Shown: positions 27,652 to 39,622 of the stretch, piece by piece
Layout of the letters: each line of letters begins with the position of its first letter
Position numbering within the stretch: the stretch's first letter is position 1
NCBI GenBank assembly: GCA_963693285.1
Contig: OY848925.1
Coordinates: 188,501 to 252,500 of the forward strand
Reading direction: 5' to 3'
Origin: Xestospongia muta
Taxonomy: Eukaryota; Porifera; Demospongiae; Haplosclerida; Petrosiidae
Length of the DNA stretch: 64,000 bases
Translations under genes and position numbers: made by a program
Notes under the pieces: model-generated
The model's input: the letters and a program-made list of their open reading frames with translations, nothing else
The model's database searches: none
Told to the model about the DNA's origin: nothing

Positions 27652-29717
27652 ATGGCTCTTTTCTTTTACTTTATTATGTTGATGTTAGCTGCGACTAACT
27701 CGGCCATGTTGATAAAGGGCAGTGTTACACTTAATACTCTCTCTGGAAAGAATTTAAGAGATAGTTCATTCAAATACCTCAATAAGTTTGGAGTTATGAA
27801 AGGTTCTCCAGTATACATGTTTGGAACAGCTACAAGAACTTACTATGGAGGTCCTTATTCCAATGCCATTTTAGCCTTTGTGCCTTCAACAATATGGGAT
27901 GAATACCAAAATGCTCTGAAAACTGAAAATTTTTTACTCAGCTATGTTTGTAATTACACATTGATGCCAATATTAGTAACAAATAATTGTGGTAGCATGC
28001 AAGATGGTGAGCAATACATCCGAACTGTCCCCTGTGATAATACAAATTGTAATAACCAGCCTCAAGATGTAATACCTCCGGATGGTAGTCAGTTTCTTTT
28101 TCAAGTTCTTAAGGCAAAAAGCACTGAATTTTGGTATACATTTTTTGTGTTTTGCACTCAAAATCGCTCAATTAGTTGTGATTGGAAAGGATACTATCAG
28201 GTTGAATTTGATTATAACTTTTATATTGTCAATGAAAATCCACGTGATATTGACCACAATCCATTTGTCTATCAATTTCCTGATAATGAACTGGGGTTCC
28301 TCATTACATATATGATATTTGGCTTCTTCTATGCTATACTAGTCCCAACACATGTAATTGTCAACTTAAGACGATGTCGTAACTTCAAGACTCATATGTT
28401 ATTGTGGCTCTTTACAACAGCATTGATCTTTGAAGCTGCTAATATTTCACTAGGACTTGTACATTATGGTGTCTATGCATCTAATGGCTACGGAGTACCT
28501 TCTTTTAATTACTTGAAAGAAGCATTTAATCTTATTGGCAATTGGTTCTTAATCATTGTCTTAGTTCTTATAGCTGGAGGATGGATGGTGACTATTAGAA
28601 GTATTAAATGGAAGTTGGCCTCATTTCTTAACATTTTTATATATATCATTTTCACTATTGTCTATTATGTCTGGTCTCTGGTAAGTTATAAATAATCTCA
28701 TCATTGGACCCTTCATTATTAGATAATTATTTAGGTCTACTCTGTCATTATTAGATTGTTATCTACGTGTACTCTGTCATTATTAGATTGTTATCTAGGT
28801 GTACTCTGTCATTATTAGATTGTTATCTACGTGTACTCTGTCATTATTAGATTGTTATCTAGGTGTACTCTGTCATTATTAGATTGTTATCTAAAAATAC
28901 CTGTCATTATGAGATCATTATCTAAGTATACCCTGTCATTATTACATTATTACTAGGTATACCCTGTCATTATTACATTATTATCTAGGTATACCCTCTC
29001 ATTATTAGGTTATTATCTAGGTATATCCTCTCATTATTAGGTTATTATCTAGGTATACCCTCTCATTATTACATTATTATCTAGGTATACCCTCTCATTA
29101 TTAGGTTATTATCTAGGTACACCCTGTCATTATTACATTATTATCTAGGTATACCCTCTCATTATTACTTTATTATCTAGGTATACCCTCTCATTATTAG
29201 GTTATTATCTAGGTATACCCTCTCATTATTAGGTTATTATCTAGGTATACCCTCTCATTATTACATTATTATCTAGGTATACCCTGTATTGCGTCCATGG
29301 GAAACACATCATCCACTTCAAACGTGGGCAGGCGGTATATATTTAGCTGTTCGTGGTCTTCTTGTATTCTATGTCTGGTATCAAATCTTTCATATTTACA
29401 GACAAGAAGGGGTGTTACCAAAATTACGACTATACAAATTTCTTTGTATAATCTTCACTGTATGGTTCTGGTATCTTCCTGCTGTGGTTATTATTGCTAC
29501 ACTCATTAACCCAGTACTGTCATGGGTTGTACTCGTCAATGTCATGAATGCAATGAACTTTATTACAAATGTTATGATGGCAGCTTTGTTCTGTCCAAAG
29601 TGGTCGAATGAATATTTCCAATTTGAAGACCAGATAAACAAAGTTGAGGGTGTCTCTTTAAAACCAATAACCCCAAAATACAGTCAATTACATGACGATT
29701 ATACTGTTGTATTGTAA
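27652..29717 (+). CDS. GPR180/TMEM145-type seven-transmembrane protein
   Basis: Two exons (27652-28680 and 29277-29717) join in phase 0 to 489 residues. A signal peptide (MALFFYFIMLMLAATNSAML) is followed by a luminal domain with GSVTLNTLSGKNLRDSSF and FKYLNKFGVMKG, typical of the GPR180/TMEM145 (intimal thickness receptor-like, GOLD-domain seven-helix) family. Seven hydrophobic segments follow, beginning LGFLITYMIFGFFYAILVPT and ending FITNVMMAALF, with a short cytoplasmic tail. It may belong to either the GPR180 or the TMEM145 branch; I cannot decide by eye. The 596-bp intron is filled by a 32-bp minisatellite whose last copy provides the splice acceptor. It lies head to head with the GPCR-PIPK gene and converges with TDRD9 (70 bp). 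Confidence 0.85.
28725..29282. repeat. 32-bp minisatellite filling the GPR180-like intron
   Basis: About 18 head-to-tail copies with core CTGTCATTATTAGATTGTTA followed by TCTAGGTGTACT. Early copies (to about 28890) have GTGTACTCTG; later copies have GTATACCCTCTC, showing local homogenisation. Most copies contain TTATCTAG|GTATACC, identical to the real splice acceptor and first exon bases at 29271-29283. Confidence 0.93.
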
Positions 29718-29787
29718 TAAGTGAACTTTATGTTGGAGTTAGATTAAGTAATATATGAAAGGTTTTAAATGATATAAATGAAAAACT

Positions 29788-32700
29788 TTAATTATCAAAC
29801 ATTGTTTGCCACAGGGTGGGTGTCAAAGGAGGTGTGGCTTCTACAGTAGCCTCCAACTCTCGTTCAAGTTCCTGTTCTAATAATTTATGAGATCTAGTTT
29901 CTAAGTGAAGTAGAAGCTCATTGGGTGTAGCTAAATTCACATGACACAAACAACAAAATAGTTGTTGACGTTTAAGAGATCTACAGATGAGAGAACATAA
30001 CCACACCCCCTTTAATTACAAGTACCTTGAAGCCTTGTGACGTAATTCTTTTACTTTTTGTAACAGAACAAGCCGTTCAGTTGACTGTTGTATAAGAGTA
30101 CCTGATATATTGATACCAGAATGCATACTATAGAAAGGAGGAGGTCCCTCATCATTTATCTCATTAATTTGTGGTGGGACAATGTCTTTAGGTGAGATTA
30201 AGTTCCACCCAGTTACTGGTGAGTTTATAGGAGTAACATCTGGTCTCACTGCAAGTACTAACCTGTTAAATTAATGAATGCAGTAAATAACGAGATATGA
30301 TAAATACTTCAATATCAAAGTCTTCATTTTATTTTGTATCTTCATCACAGCTTCGCTGCCCCAAATAATGCCCTTTTCTTCTTCGCTACTCAGAGCAATG
30401 TTCATGTGGTGACGTATTTCATTGATCTAATTAAGAGAAAAGTAATATTGCATAATGACTGGACTCACTGCATCGATATCTCGTTGAGTAAATAGAGTAT
30501 CAAACACAATTTCCATGTCATGATCTGGAAAAAGACTCATACCAGTACTAGGACTGAAACCCAAACCACATATAGCACCAGTATATTGACGTCTAAGTTG
30601 ATCAGTTCTATACACAATATGTCAAACCAATGATTTCATAATTCCAGACTCACACATACCTTAGTTCTACAGCTGGAGCAAACAGTAAACAAAGACAATG
30701 AACCAGTCCATGTATATTTGGTAAGAGAGTTGTGTTACGAGCTAACACAATATTACCAGATGAGTTTACTGCAATATGTCCAGCTACCATTAATCTTTTG
30801 TGTTTGTCTTGTGGTTCATTGTCAATAACAATAGAATTTACAGAATCTCTTTCAACTTTAGCTGTTCGTAGACCACTAGATCGTGTCATTGCATAAAAAC
30901 TGACTTCACAAGGATTAGAAGGACCTTTCAAAGTCCATTCAACAACTCGTTTCCCACGACTTGAAGGCCTTGATGACGAGGGTTTCCTCTCTTGATCATA
31001 CCAAGGAACAGAGATACTATGAGCACCTGGTTTCTGATCAACAAGTGATAACTTCTCCATCACATCATGTGCTAACTGTTGCAAACAACCCCTTAATTAA
31101 TTAATTAATTAATTTAATGACATACTTTTGATGATAAGGTTTCTTGATAATATAACGCAAACCCCTCTTCTATTAACAACTTATTAATATGAACATCTTT
31201 TTTAGGATCTGTTGTATCCCAAAGATCAACTCGCAACAATCCTTCCACTTCTGAATAGACCTACATATATAATATATCCACATGTACTTTAAATATTTCA
31301 TTTACATACACTCATAAAAAGTTGTTGTCCAAGAACAAGCTCTTGAAATCTTATCTTTGCCTCACAACTCCACTGTCCTTCAAGACCATTCTCATATGAT
31401 GGCTTAATACAAGCAAGGTAACACTCAAATGCCTACCAACATACAAATACAATATACTATATATACAATATACTATATATGCAATGTACTATATATACAA
31501 TATACTATATATACAATGTACTGCATATACTATGTACTATATATACAATGTACTATATATACAATGTACTATATATACAATGTACTTACTTGTTTGGGTA
31601 GTTTTCTTAAGTGTTGAGGTAGTTCGCACACAAAGTTAATTGGAACACATTCTTCATTACCATAATCCACAAATATTACCTATTAAAATCACATGATAGT
31701 CATGTGAATATGTTACCAAGTCACCTGAGCTAGTTGTTCAGTCACTGATTCCACACGCCCACGATAATAAAGACCATCAACAGAATACAATGCCAAACAA
31801 TACTGTCCAGTCATTTGATCAAGGGGTGCGGTTTTAATAAGAGGACAAAACTTTGTATTCAGTATTTCTTCCATAAGTTGACGCAAATGAGTTTGTGTTG
31901 AAGGGTTAAAATATTGCAACCACACATGACCAGGATCAATAATCTAGTATATAGTACAATAACAAGATCTTCTTATAATATGTAATACCTCAGTAACTAA
32001 GACAGGGTAATACCCTTTTTGCTTCTGAATAACAGCCTTAAAAATAAAAAATAGTCTTAAGTGATTACAATATCTTACATACTGGAGGTATGTCATTTTT
32101 ATGACTAGCACTATCATTCTTCCTGTATCTTCTGTCAACAGCAATGTCTTCCTGTTTATTTCCCTCTACAATATGTATTGCTAGAGAACGTCGACGATGT
32201 CTATGAGATCACATGATCATCATATGACTGTCACGTGATAACATACTTCTTTTTCAATGCAATATAAACAGCATCTAAAATATTGTTACTTTGAGAGGAG
32301 CTGCGAGAAGTACGAGGTCTTTCAAATTCCAAATATGCTCTATATAATAGAACAAACACAAGTTATATTACAATATAATGTATTATACCTTGACTGCTCA
32401 AAATGGAGTGTTTTTCCTTTACCACAGTCTTCAAAGAGACTAGAGATCTCACTGTAATATTGTTCAGCATTAGGTGGTAAACTAGATAACTACAGAAATG
32501 TACATACTATAATTAGTGGGTGTGGCTAATGTTACCATAACTGTAGTAGTAGGATCATGACCGGACATTTCTCGTTGTGCTAGTTCTTCATCAATTTCAG
32601 ACCAATAAAAATAATTAGGATAAAATGCTCCAGCAATGACCAGTTTTAATAGAAGATGATCATTGTTACTAAGTCTATATATATATATTAGGTCATTTGA

Positions 32701-33210
32701 ATACAATATGGAATTATTTCTACTTACTTTGACAATACAAGTTCTTTGATTGGCTTGATATTAAACGTAGCTAAACGTTCTGACAGTTCTCTAACCAGTT
32801 CAGTTAACTATATGGTACAAAATAATTATTTAATAACTAGTAATAACTATTTAATAACTAGTAATAACCTCTTTGATAGCGGCTCTGTTAATCAAGTTAC
32901 GCTGACACCACTCTCTCTCCAACTATAATTAAATAATTGATATTAAAATTAATAGTATAATTAGTAGTAAAATAAATAGGGTTTAAGTTGTTACCTGCTC
33001 AGTATAAAACTGTCCAGAATTTTTCCTTGAGAACCATTCTTTGTAAGCATTTAATATTGCCAAACAATCACTAAAGGTAAAGTTAGCCCACGCCATCTTA
33101 GACCTAACCAGCATTAGTAAAAATAAAATATATGATAACAAACTTGTATGCTTTCATAAATTCATCTTGATAAGGTTTAGTAAAGATAGGTTTGACAGAG
33201 AGTCCAGCAC

Positions 33211-33307
<97 letters not shown>

Positions 33308-35702
33308 TACTTTCTATTGCATAAATACTAGACTTACTTACCAATGATCACACACTCTTCTAGACATCCAAAAATATGTCCCAGAACTAGTAACTTGCCA
33401 ACTTTAATATCCACTGGTAAAGAAGATAAAACATGTCCCATAAAAGTCAGGCCACCATCATATGGATCAACACGACCTTCCACTGTTAAAGTAAGTCCAC
33501 CCACCTACAATAATTAATATTGAATAAATATTTAAGAAGTGATGACTACCTCTTTTAAATTCAAAACAGCTCTTTCAATATCAACCAATTTAGGTTTAGT
33601 AATAGCCCACCTCAATACTGCCATTGGACTACCAATATCAAGCTGTTTAGTATGAAGGACAATAGACTCAATAGGACAACGCTGTATGTATGAGAAATAC
33701 AATCACATCAACTATTATTAGCTTATCTCACTTCAATCTCCGGAGTACTATACTCTTCAATATAATTGACATAAAAACTTTCATGGATAAGTCGATAACA
33801 GCGTCCATCAGATACTCTACCAGCACGTCCTTTTCTTTGAGTTAAAGAAGCTTTAGACGCCCAACACAATTTAAGGCTCTGTAATTTAGTTTGATCATCA
33901 CACATCAGTTGCTTTATTAAACAGAAGTCAATAACTATTAATAAATAGTTTATAACTAATTCTAATACATTATAATTAATAATTACCGTATTTGATATCA
34001 GGGACAGTAATAGAGCTCTCAGCTATGTTGGTGGCTAATATTACCTAATGAAAGTGGGCGGACAATGATGTCATTATGATGTCATTACTATTACTTTTCG
34101 TTTAAATCGGTCAGGTTTCAAAAAAACACGATATTGTTCTTCTCTTGAAATTGATGAATGCAGTGGTAGGACAGTCAGTCTAATTAATTAATTAACTAAG
34201 GAGCAGTGTTTAATTTACTCACTGAAGATCAGCACAATTAAAAATAAGAGCTTCTTCCATTCGTTGTATCTCAGGCATACCAGGAAGAAAAACAAGAACA
34301 GTACCACGTTGTTCTCTGGATAGGAAGGAAGTGATATTTATTGACTAAAATTACTATATATAACTAACAATCTTAGTTTTTTCTCAAGGACATCAAAATG
34401 TTGTATTAAATTACAAGATAACTTTACAGCAGAATCACTTAATACAGGATTATCAAATGATGGCAAATCACACTATTATAACAAATAAAATAAAATAAAA
34501 TAATTGATAGCTATTACCTGACCCAGTGCTTGAATGGAGTCCAGAAAGAACTCTGTTACAGGATAGGCGTGGCCTTCTACGTCAATGATTGGAGGTAATA
34601 TTGTTGTATTATTAATAGTTTCAGAAAAATATTTGGCAAATTTCTGACTCTCCAAAGTTGCTGACATCAGAATCACCTAATAAATATGTGAAAAGATTAA
34701 ATGGATACATGATAAACAGAAAGAAAACTAATGGATACATATTGAAATTTAATGGATAGATATATAACAAAATGGACAAACTTACTTTGACATTTTTTGA
34801 GTTAGTACGAAGAAGACGCAGGACCAATAAAAGACAAAAGTCAGTATCTTTGTCTCTTTCATGAACCTAAAACAAAAGAAAACAATTGAGAATAATTAAA
34901 GGAGTTAACCCCTAATATTAATAACATTAATAACCTCATCCAATATGACATGTGTGTATTCATTCATATTCTGATTATTAACAAGTTTCATGAGTAAAAC
35001 CCCTGTTGTTACAAATGTCAAACGAGTATCTTCAGATGTAATCTTATCCATAGCAATCTGGTATCCCACGAGTGACCCCAGTCTCCACCCACGTGACTCA
35101 GACACATATTTAGCTACACTCATGGCTGCTATACGTCGAGGTTGTGTACAAACAATATTACAATGTTGACGCTGACTAGCATACTTCTCTAGAATGTATT
35201 GAGGAACTTGAGTACTTTTACCACTTCCAGTAGATCCTTGGATAACAGTGACTTTGTTAGTTTCTATTGTATTTATAATTCTTTCTTTGTATGCTAGTAT
35301 TGGTAAGACAGGAGTTTCATTTTGATCAAAATTGTACTGATCAAATACCGGTGTCGTCGTCATAGTTGGTTGAAGTCTGGATGACATTGACATCGGTTTC
35401 TCAAGGCCATATCCAAAATCTTTATCATTTTCCTGGCCTGGTATTTCTAGTCCAGTACTACGAGGATCATTGTAATAATAGGAAGTTGTCTTGTCCACGT
35501 CATTACTAGCCTGCCGTAGACTATGTCGTAATATGTCCATTTCCTGCTTCTCTAACGTATCAATGGATTGTCGTGCCGCTGATGAGCAGGGTAGAGATGG
35601 AGGATGGTAGTCCTCTTTTTTAGGGATGGGTTTTATTACAGAGAACCAATCTAATATCTCACGATTACTAAAATGATTCTTCTCATTGCTTGCACTGGCC
35701 AT
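29788..35702 (-). CDS. TDRD9: Tudor domain DEAH-like RNA helicase TDRD9 (spindle-E type)
   Basis: TDRD9/spindle-E acts in the piRNA pathway of germ cells, repressing transposons. Met 35702 begins MASASNEKNHFSNREILDWF. The helicase core has Walker A GSTGSGKST (about residues 156-164), QPRRIAAMSVA, motif II DEVHERD (V instead of A in DEAH, as in the family), MSATLE and QRKGRAGR near 33830. The helicase-associated region spans about 33500-32300. A Tudor domain near 31900-31600 reads GQYCLALYSVDGLYYRGRVE followed by VDYGNEE. After several further exons the C-terminus (29788-30006) carries a C2H2/U1-like finger, CCLCHVNLATPNELLLHLETR. About twenty introns are short; one holds a (GA)n tract, another a TACTATATA repeat. 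Confidence 0.9.
31429..31585. repeat. AT-rich tandem repeat in a TDRD9 intron
   Basis: Roughly eight copies of a unit near 18 bp, core TACTATATATACAATG, with single-base variants. It lies between exons of TDRD9 just upstream (on the minus strand) of the Tudor-domain exons. Confidence 0.85.
33210..33303. repeat. (GA)n microsatellite in a TDRD9 intron
   Basis: About 46 uninterrupted GA dinucleotides ((CT)n on the TDRD9 sense strand), placed near a 3' splice site where a pyrimidine tract is expected. Length is likely polymorphic. Confidence 0.95.
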
Positions 35703-35819
35703 GTTGGTTATGTTTACAAGAACACGTGGATGGGCGTGGTCAGGATCACGTTCGCAAATCACTTTCGTCCACGTCTCCCCAGAGTATATTACTGCTTGAA
35801 GAAGTGGTTTGGAGACTCA
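35703..35819. promoter_or_regulatory. Divergent promoter interval, TDRD9 / SYVN1, with UPR-element-like sites
   Basis: Contains ACACGTGGA (35722-35730), a GGGCGTGG box (35732-35739) and TCCACGTCT (35768-35776; reverse AGACGTGGA). The last two resemble the core of XBP1/ATF6 response elements (ACGTGG, CCACG). SYVN1 is a known unfolded-protein-response target in other animals, so these are plausible sites. No CCAAT partner for a full ERSE was seen. Confidence 0.4.
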
Positions 35820-38272
35820 ATGTCCAAGATGCGGATGCTGTTCCTTACACTGGCCACAGCTGTGGTCTCTGTTGGTGTAGTAATGAATGCTTATTCAAAG
35901 AAACATCAGTTTTATCCTACTGTTGTATATCTTATGAATTCTAGTAGAAGTCTGAGTGTAAGTAATTGTCATTATATTAAGGGGCATAACCCTGTAATTA
36001 CATTTTAGATATTGTATATACAAGCATTTTTAGTTGTATGGCAAATTGTCAAAATGCTCAAAATTATCTTTTTCGGCAATTTACGAGCAATCGAAGTTGA
36101 GGTAAGTCCCCACCTGTTTAATCCTTATCATGTGGCCACACCCCTTTAGCACTTAATTGAAAAATCATGGTTTGCTGTTTTGGATACTTTTATTTTATTG
36201 GCGGCATTTCATGAAGAGTTGAATCCAAAATTTGTTGGACTAATTTTATTGTTATTTGTTATGAAGAGTTTTCATTGGTTATCTAGTGATCGAGTGGATC
36301 ATGTGAGTTGGGACAAGTGTCATGTGATAATCATGTGATTTTCTTGTGCTAGATGGAACAAAGTCCAGTAATAACTTGGAAATTTCATGTCCGAGCTGTT
36401 TGTAAGAAATCAATAAATAATTTAAATAATACTTTGTATATTTACAGCACTTCTCCTTCTCTTGGGAGCTACTGATATTTTGTTCGTAAAGAAGGCCTGG
36501 TCTAGTTTAAAAACACGTGGTCTATCAGTAGATATTGTATTTGGTCTTGAGGTAATAAATTACCTTATATTTAATTACAGGGACTTCCTCTTTCACAATT
36601 AGTATGCCATTATGCTCACAGAAGCAGTCAATGTCTTCCTCAAATATATTCTACACACTATTGACTTACGCAGTGAGAACCCGTGGGAAAATAAACCAAT
36701 ATACATTCGTTATGTTGATATAGTATTAGGTAATACTCCTGGCAACTCTCCGCCCACTCTAATTACTTATTGTAGGTATTATTGAACTATTATTGTATTC
36801 TGGCTATATGGCATTCATGTTAATGGTACCTTTTATACCACTACATATTGCTAGACGAGTCTATAGAACTGCTAGGTAAGGCCCTGCCCCTTCAATATTA
36901 ATTATTGTATTTAATTACAGGGACTTTCATAAGAGTGTTCATGATGTCATTTCTTCTCATCATGCTATTCGTAATCTCAATACCTTGTAAGTTCACATGA
37001 CTATCACATGACTTTCACGTGATATTAGGTATCCTGATGCTACTCCACAAGAGTTAGAAACAGCTAATAATGTCTGCATCATTTGTCGTGAAGAAATGAT
37101 AGAAAGATGTAAAAAACTACCTTGTAATCACATCTTTCATACAAGTTGTCTACGCTCATGGTTTCAGCGGCAACACACATGTCCAACTTGTCGTATGGAT
37201 GTCCTTCGTAATACGACACTCCGAGGTAGACCTGGTCAACAAGCCCAACCCCCTAATCAAATGAGACAGAGGCAGGATGAGCCACAGAGACCTCCAGGTT
37301 AGTCACTAGACTAGCCCCACCCACTAATATTATATAATATTTAGGAGAGCCCCAAATGATGTTTCCTCCACAGATGATGGGAGGATGGCCACCTGGTCCT
37401 ATGGTACCACCTCAACAAGAGCCACACCCACATGCAGAACAACCACCTAATGTAACTCCACCCACTGCTCCACCCCCAGGACCACAAACTGGTCCAGTTC
37501 CTTCATCAACTCAACCATCTTTTCCACCTCCTTTCTTTCCAATGATGTATCCATTTTATCCACTACCTCCTCCACCTGTATTTAGTCCACAAAATGGTAT
37601 TATTTTAATTAAATGGGTGTGGTTTAAGTGTTTTCACAGATGAGTTTTTACAATCAGTATTGCAAGGATTAACTGAAGAACAACTTAGAGATCTTGAAGG
37701 AATGGAACGAGCTAATGTTGAAGCTCGTATTGTTTTATTAAGAAATGTTCAGCAATTGTTAGATGTTGCTGTAAGTCAACTAAACCAATATACAGCTGTC
37801 ATGGGCTCCATGAAGTAAGTTCATTTGACATTCAACTCTTGTCATCTCTCTTCACAGTATACCAGCTGGTCCTGGGTTTCCTGGCTTTCCTCCTCCTCCT
37901 CCTGTTTCCATGGATACCACATCTAGTCAAGATGGAACAACACAATATGTTGATCCAATAGTGTCCTCGTCTGTTCCAGTAATAGATCCATCTGTGGGCG
38001 GAGCCTCGGGATTTGATGTTCAAGGATTATCACCTCAAGTATCTCATGATGTAGAGAATTCTGAACCAGAACTCGAGAGCCAGTCAGACAAGAAACCCAG
38101 TGTGGACATTCCTGACTCAGAGCTTATTCGTCAAAGGAGATTGCAACGTTTTCATTCTTTACCTGTCTCAGGTTCTTTGTCTCCAGTAGATACACCACCA
38201 GAGACTTCTCTCAAAGAAAATGATGAATCTGATGATGATACTTCTCATAAAGACACAATTAATGTATCATAA
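35820..38272 (+). CDS. SYVN1: ER-associated degradation E3 ubiquitin ligase synoviolin/HRD1
   Basis: HRD1 is the multipass ER ubiquitin ligase and retrotranslocation channel of ERAD. Met 35820 starts MSKMRMLFLTLATAVVSVGV, followed by KKHQFYPTVVYLMNSSRSLS, ILYIQAFLVVWQIVKM, LIEKSWFAVLDTFILL and FVMKSFHWLSSDRVDHMEQS, matching the family's membrane domain. The RING-H2 finger (37070-37190) has CIICREEM, CNHIFHTSCLRSWF and CPTCRMDVLR. A long proline-rich region follows (37250-37590). Near the C-terminus is TEEQLRDLEGMERANVEARIV, resembling the human HAF-H/DERL-binding region, and the end SELIRQRRLQRFHSLPV resembles human AAELRRRRLQKL. The tail is acidic and serine-rich. Start could also be Met 35829. 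Confidence 0.95.
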
Positions 38273-38383
38273 AATATTTCAATTATTGTACTTCAAGTAG
38301 CAATAAACTTCCCATAAAAAATGACAACTTATGTGTCTTGAGATTTATAAATACTTAAATATTCAATACAATGAGATATCAAC

Positions 38384-39554
38384 TTATGTATCTGAAACAC
38401 TGCTCTTTTCTGCTTCCTGCAAGAAAGATATAATATCTCTCCTATGTAATGCTTACATACTTTAAGTGTTGCTGTTTCTTTTTGAAGCTCAAGTACTACT
38501 GCGGCCAGAGCCTCAGGGTTAACACCAGCTTCTAATAACTGGACACAAACCTTAAGTGTCTCATCATCCAATCCAGTATTAAGTAAATCTGATATCTCTT
38601 TGACAGCTAAAGTAAAGAGATAAATTTAATGAAAGTTTTTTTACATTATTTAAAATAGATTAAATAATACAATAAAACAAAAGATTGTATAATATACATG
38701 AGTCATGTGATGGTCATGTGATTATTGTGAGAATCATGTGATAGTGGCCTTTCCTCGTAGACCCAAGTAGCCTTGTACAATATTATTTGGTAATGTCCTA
38801 ATAGTTTCAAATTCACTTGAAGTACTAAAATGTAACAATGTTAAAGGGTCAGTGTACTGAGCTACAAGTCCTGAGATATCGGAGTATCTTTTTGAGGGTT
38901 TCAAAGATGGTGGAGCATCAATACTACTGTACGTAGGTATATGAGGATCTAACTTTGCACTTTTCTCTGACTGAATAATTTGTTTTAGCCCTTTCCAAGT
39001 TCTTTTTTTGTTAGTATCAATGAATGAGAATGAAAAATTGGGATTTTTGAATTTTGCTATACTTTCTTTCTTTACAACGGGTGGTTCATCATCTTGTAGC
39101 ATAGTTGATGGACTCTTTTTGCTTTCTTTAACAGAACTTGTAAGAGTCCTCCTTTGAAGTCGTGAAATAACTCGAGTTCCAATGGCAGAATTTTGAAGAG
39201 ATACAACCAGTTTTCTTGAGGATTTCTCTTCTAAGGTGGGTGTGGCCAGTCTTGCATGACGTCCCCTCTTCTTAGGAGGTTCGATTTCCTCCTGTTCTGC
39301 CTCAGATAATTTCCGACTCTTTTTCCTAACTCTTTTCTGATAAGAACTCATTATTACAAGATCAACAATACCAACTTTATTGAATAACTGAATTAAATGC
39401 AGTTAATGTTAGTACTGTACTATTTTAAAACCTACTAAGTACACTGTTATTTACATACAATGACACAATACTGGAGATCACTGGACTATCACTCACTCCT
39501 CAATGCTTCTTTAACTTCTGACAGCTTCCCTACAGATGGTTGTGGGGTGGCCAT
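38384..39554 (-). CDS. MZT1: Mitotic-spindle organizing protein 1 (MOZART1)
   Basis: Small gamma-tubulin ring complex subunit. Three exons (39554-39497, 38606-38461, 38416-38384) join in frame to 78 residues. Exon 1 gives [19 protein letters not shown]; exon 2 gives [20 protein letters not shown], then [20 protein letters not shown]; exon 3 gives [10 protein letters not shown]. The spacing between the 'LxxV(K/R)E' start of the helix and LNTGLD is identical to human MZT1, which supports the exon 1 assignment. The 890-bp first intron contains the complete single-exon INO80C gene on the same strand. Donor GTGAGTGATAG and acceptor TTTACTTTAG are good. The start codon is 68 bp from the divergent gene at 39623. 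Confidence 0.88.
38734..39351 (-). CDS. INO80C: INO80 complex subunit C (Ies6-like), nested in an MZT1 intron
   Basis: Single uninterrupted frame of 205 residues. The N-terminal half is basic and low in complexity ([20 protein letters not shown]). The C-terminal half matches INO80C/Ies6: [35 protein letters not shown], then [36 protein letters not shown] and [14 protein letters not shown], the YL1_C domain that binds nucleosome/ARP5 partners in the chromatin remodeller. The whole gene lies between exons 1 and 2 of MZT1 on the same strand, so it must be transcribed from within that intron or processed from the longer transcript. Lack of introns in an intron-rich neighbourhood is notable. Confidence 0.92.
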   Translation of the reverse strand: MSSYQKRVRKKSRKLSEAEQEEIEPPKKRGRHARLATPTLEEKSSRKLVVSLQNSAIGTRVISRLQRRTLTSSVKESKKSPSTMLQDDEPPVVKKESIAKFKNPNFSFSFIDTNKKRTWKGLKQIIQSEKSAKLDPHIPTYSSIDAPPSLKPSKRYSDISGLVAQYTDPLTLLHFSTSSEFETIRTLPNNIVQGYLGLRGKATIT

Positions 39555-39622
39555 TTCTTAAGTATGTATCGTAGCAACTGCGCATGCGTATACACGTGGG
39601 TATCTATTTGTTATCGGGGATA
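39555..39622. promoter_or_regulatory. Divergent promoter interval with NRF-1-like palindrome (MZT1 / PIP-motif gene)
   Basis: TGCGCATGCGTA at 39579-39590 closely fits the NRF-1 consensus (YGCGCAYGCGCR), followed by CACGTG at 39593-39598. Both are unusual in this AT-rich DNA and lie in the 68 bp between two start codons. Confidence 0.55.

Noticed and set aside
28725..29282. CRISPR-like array of regular repeats
   Set aside because: The 32-bp units are contiguous with no unique spacers, they lie in an intron of a eukaryotic gene, and no cas genes are present.
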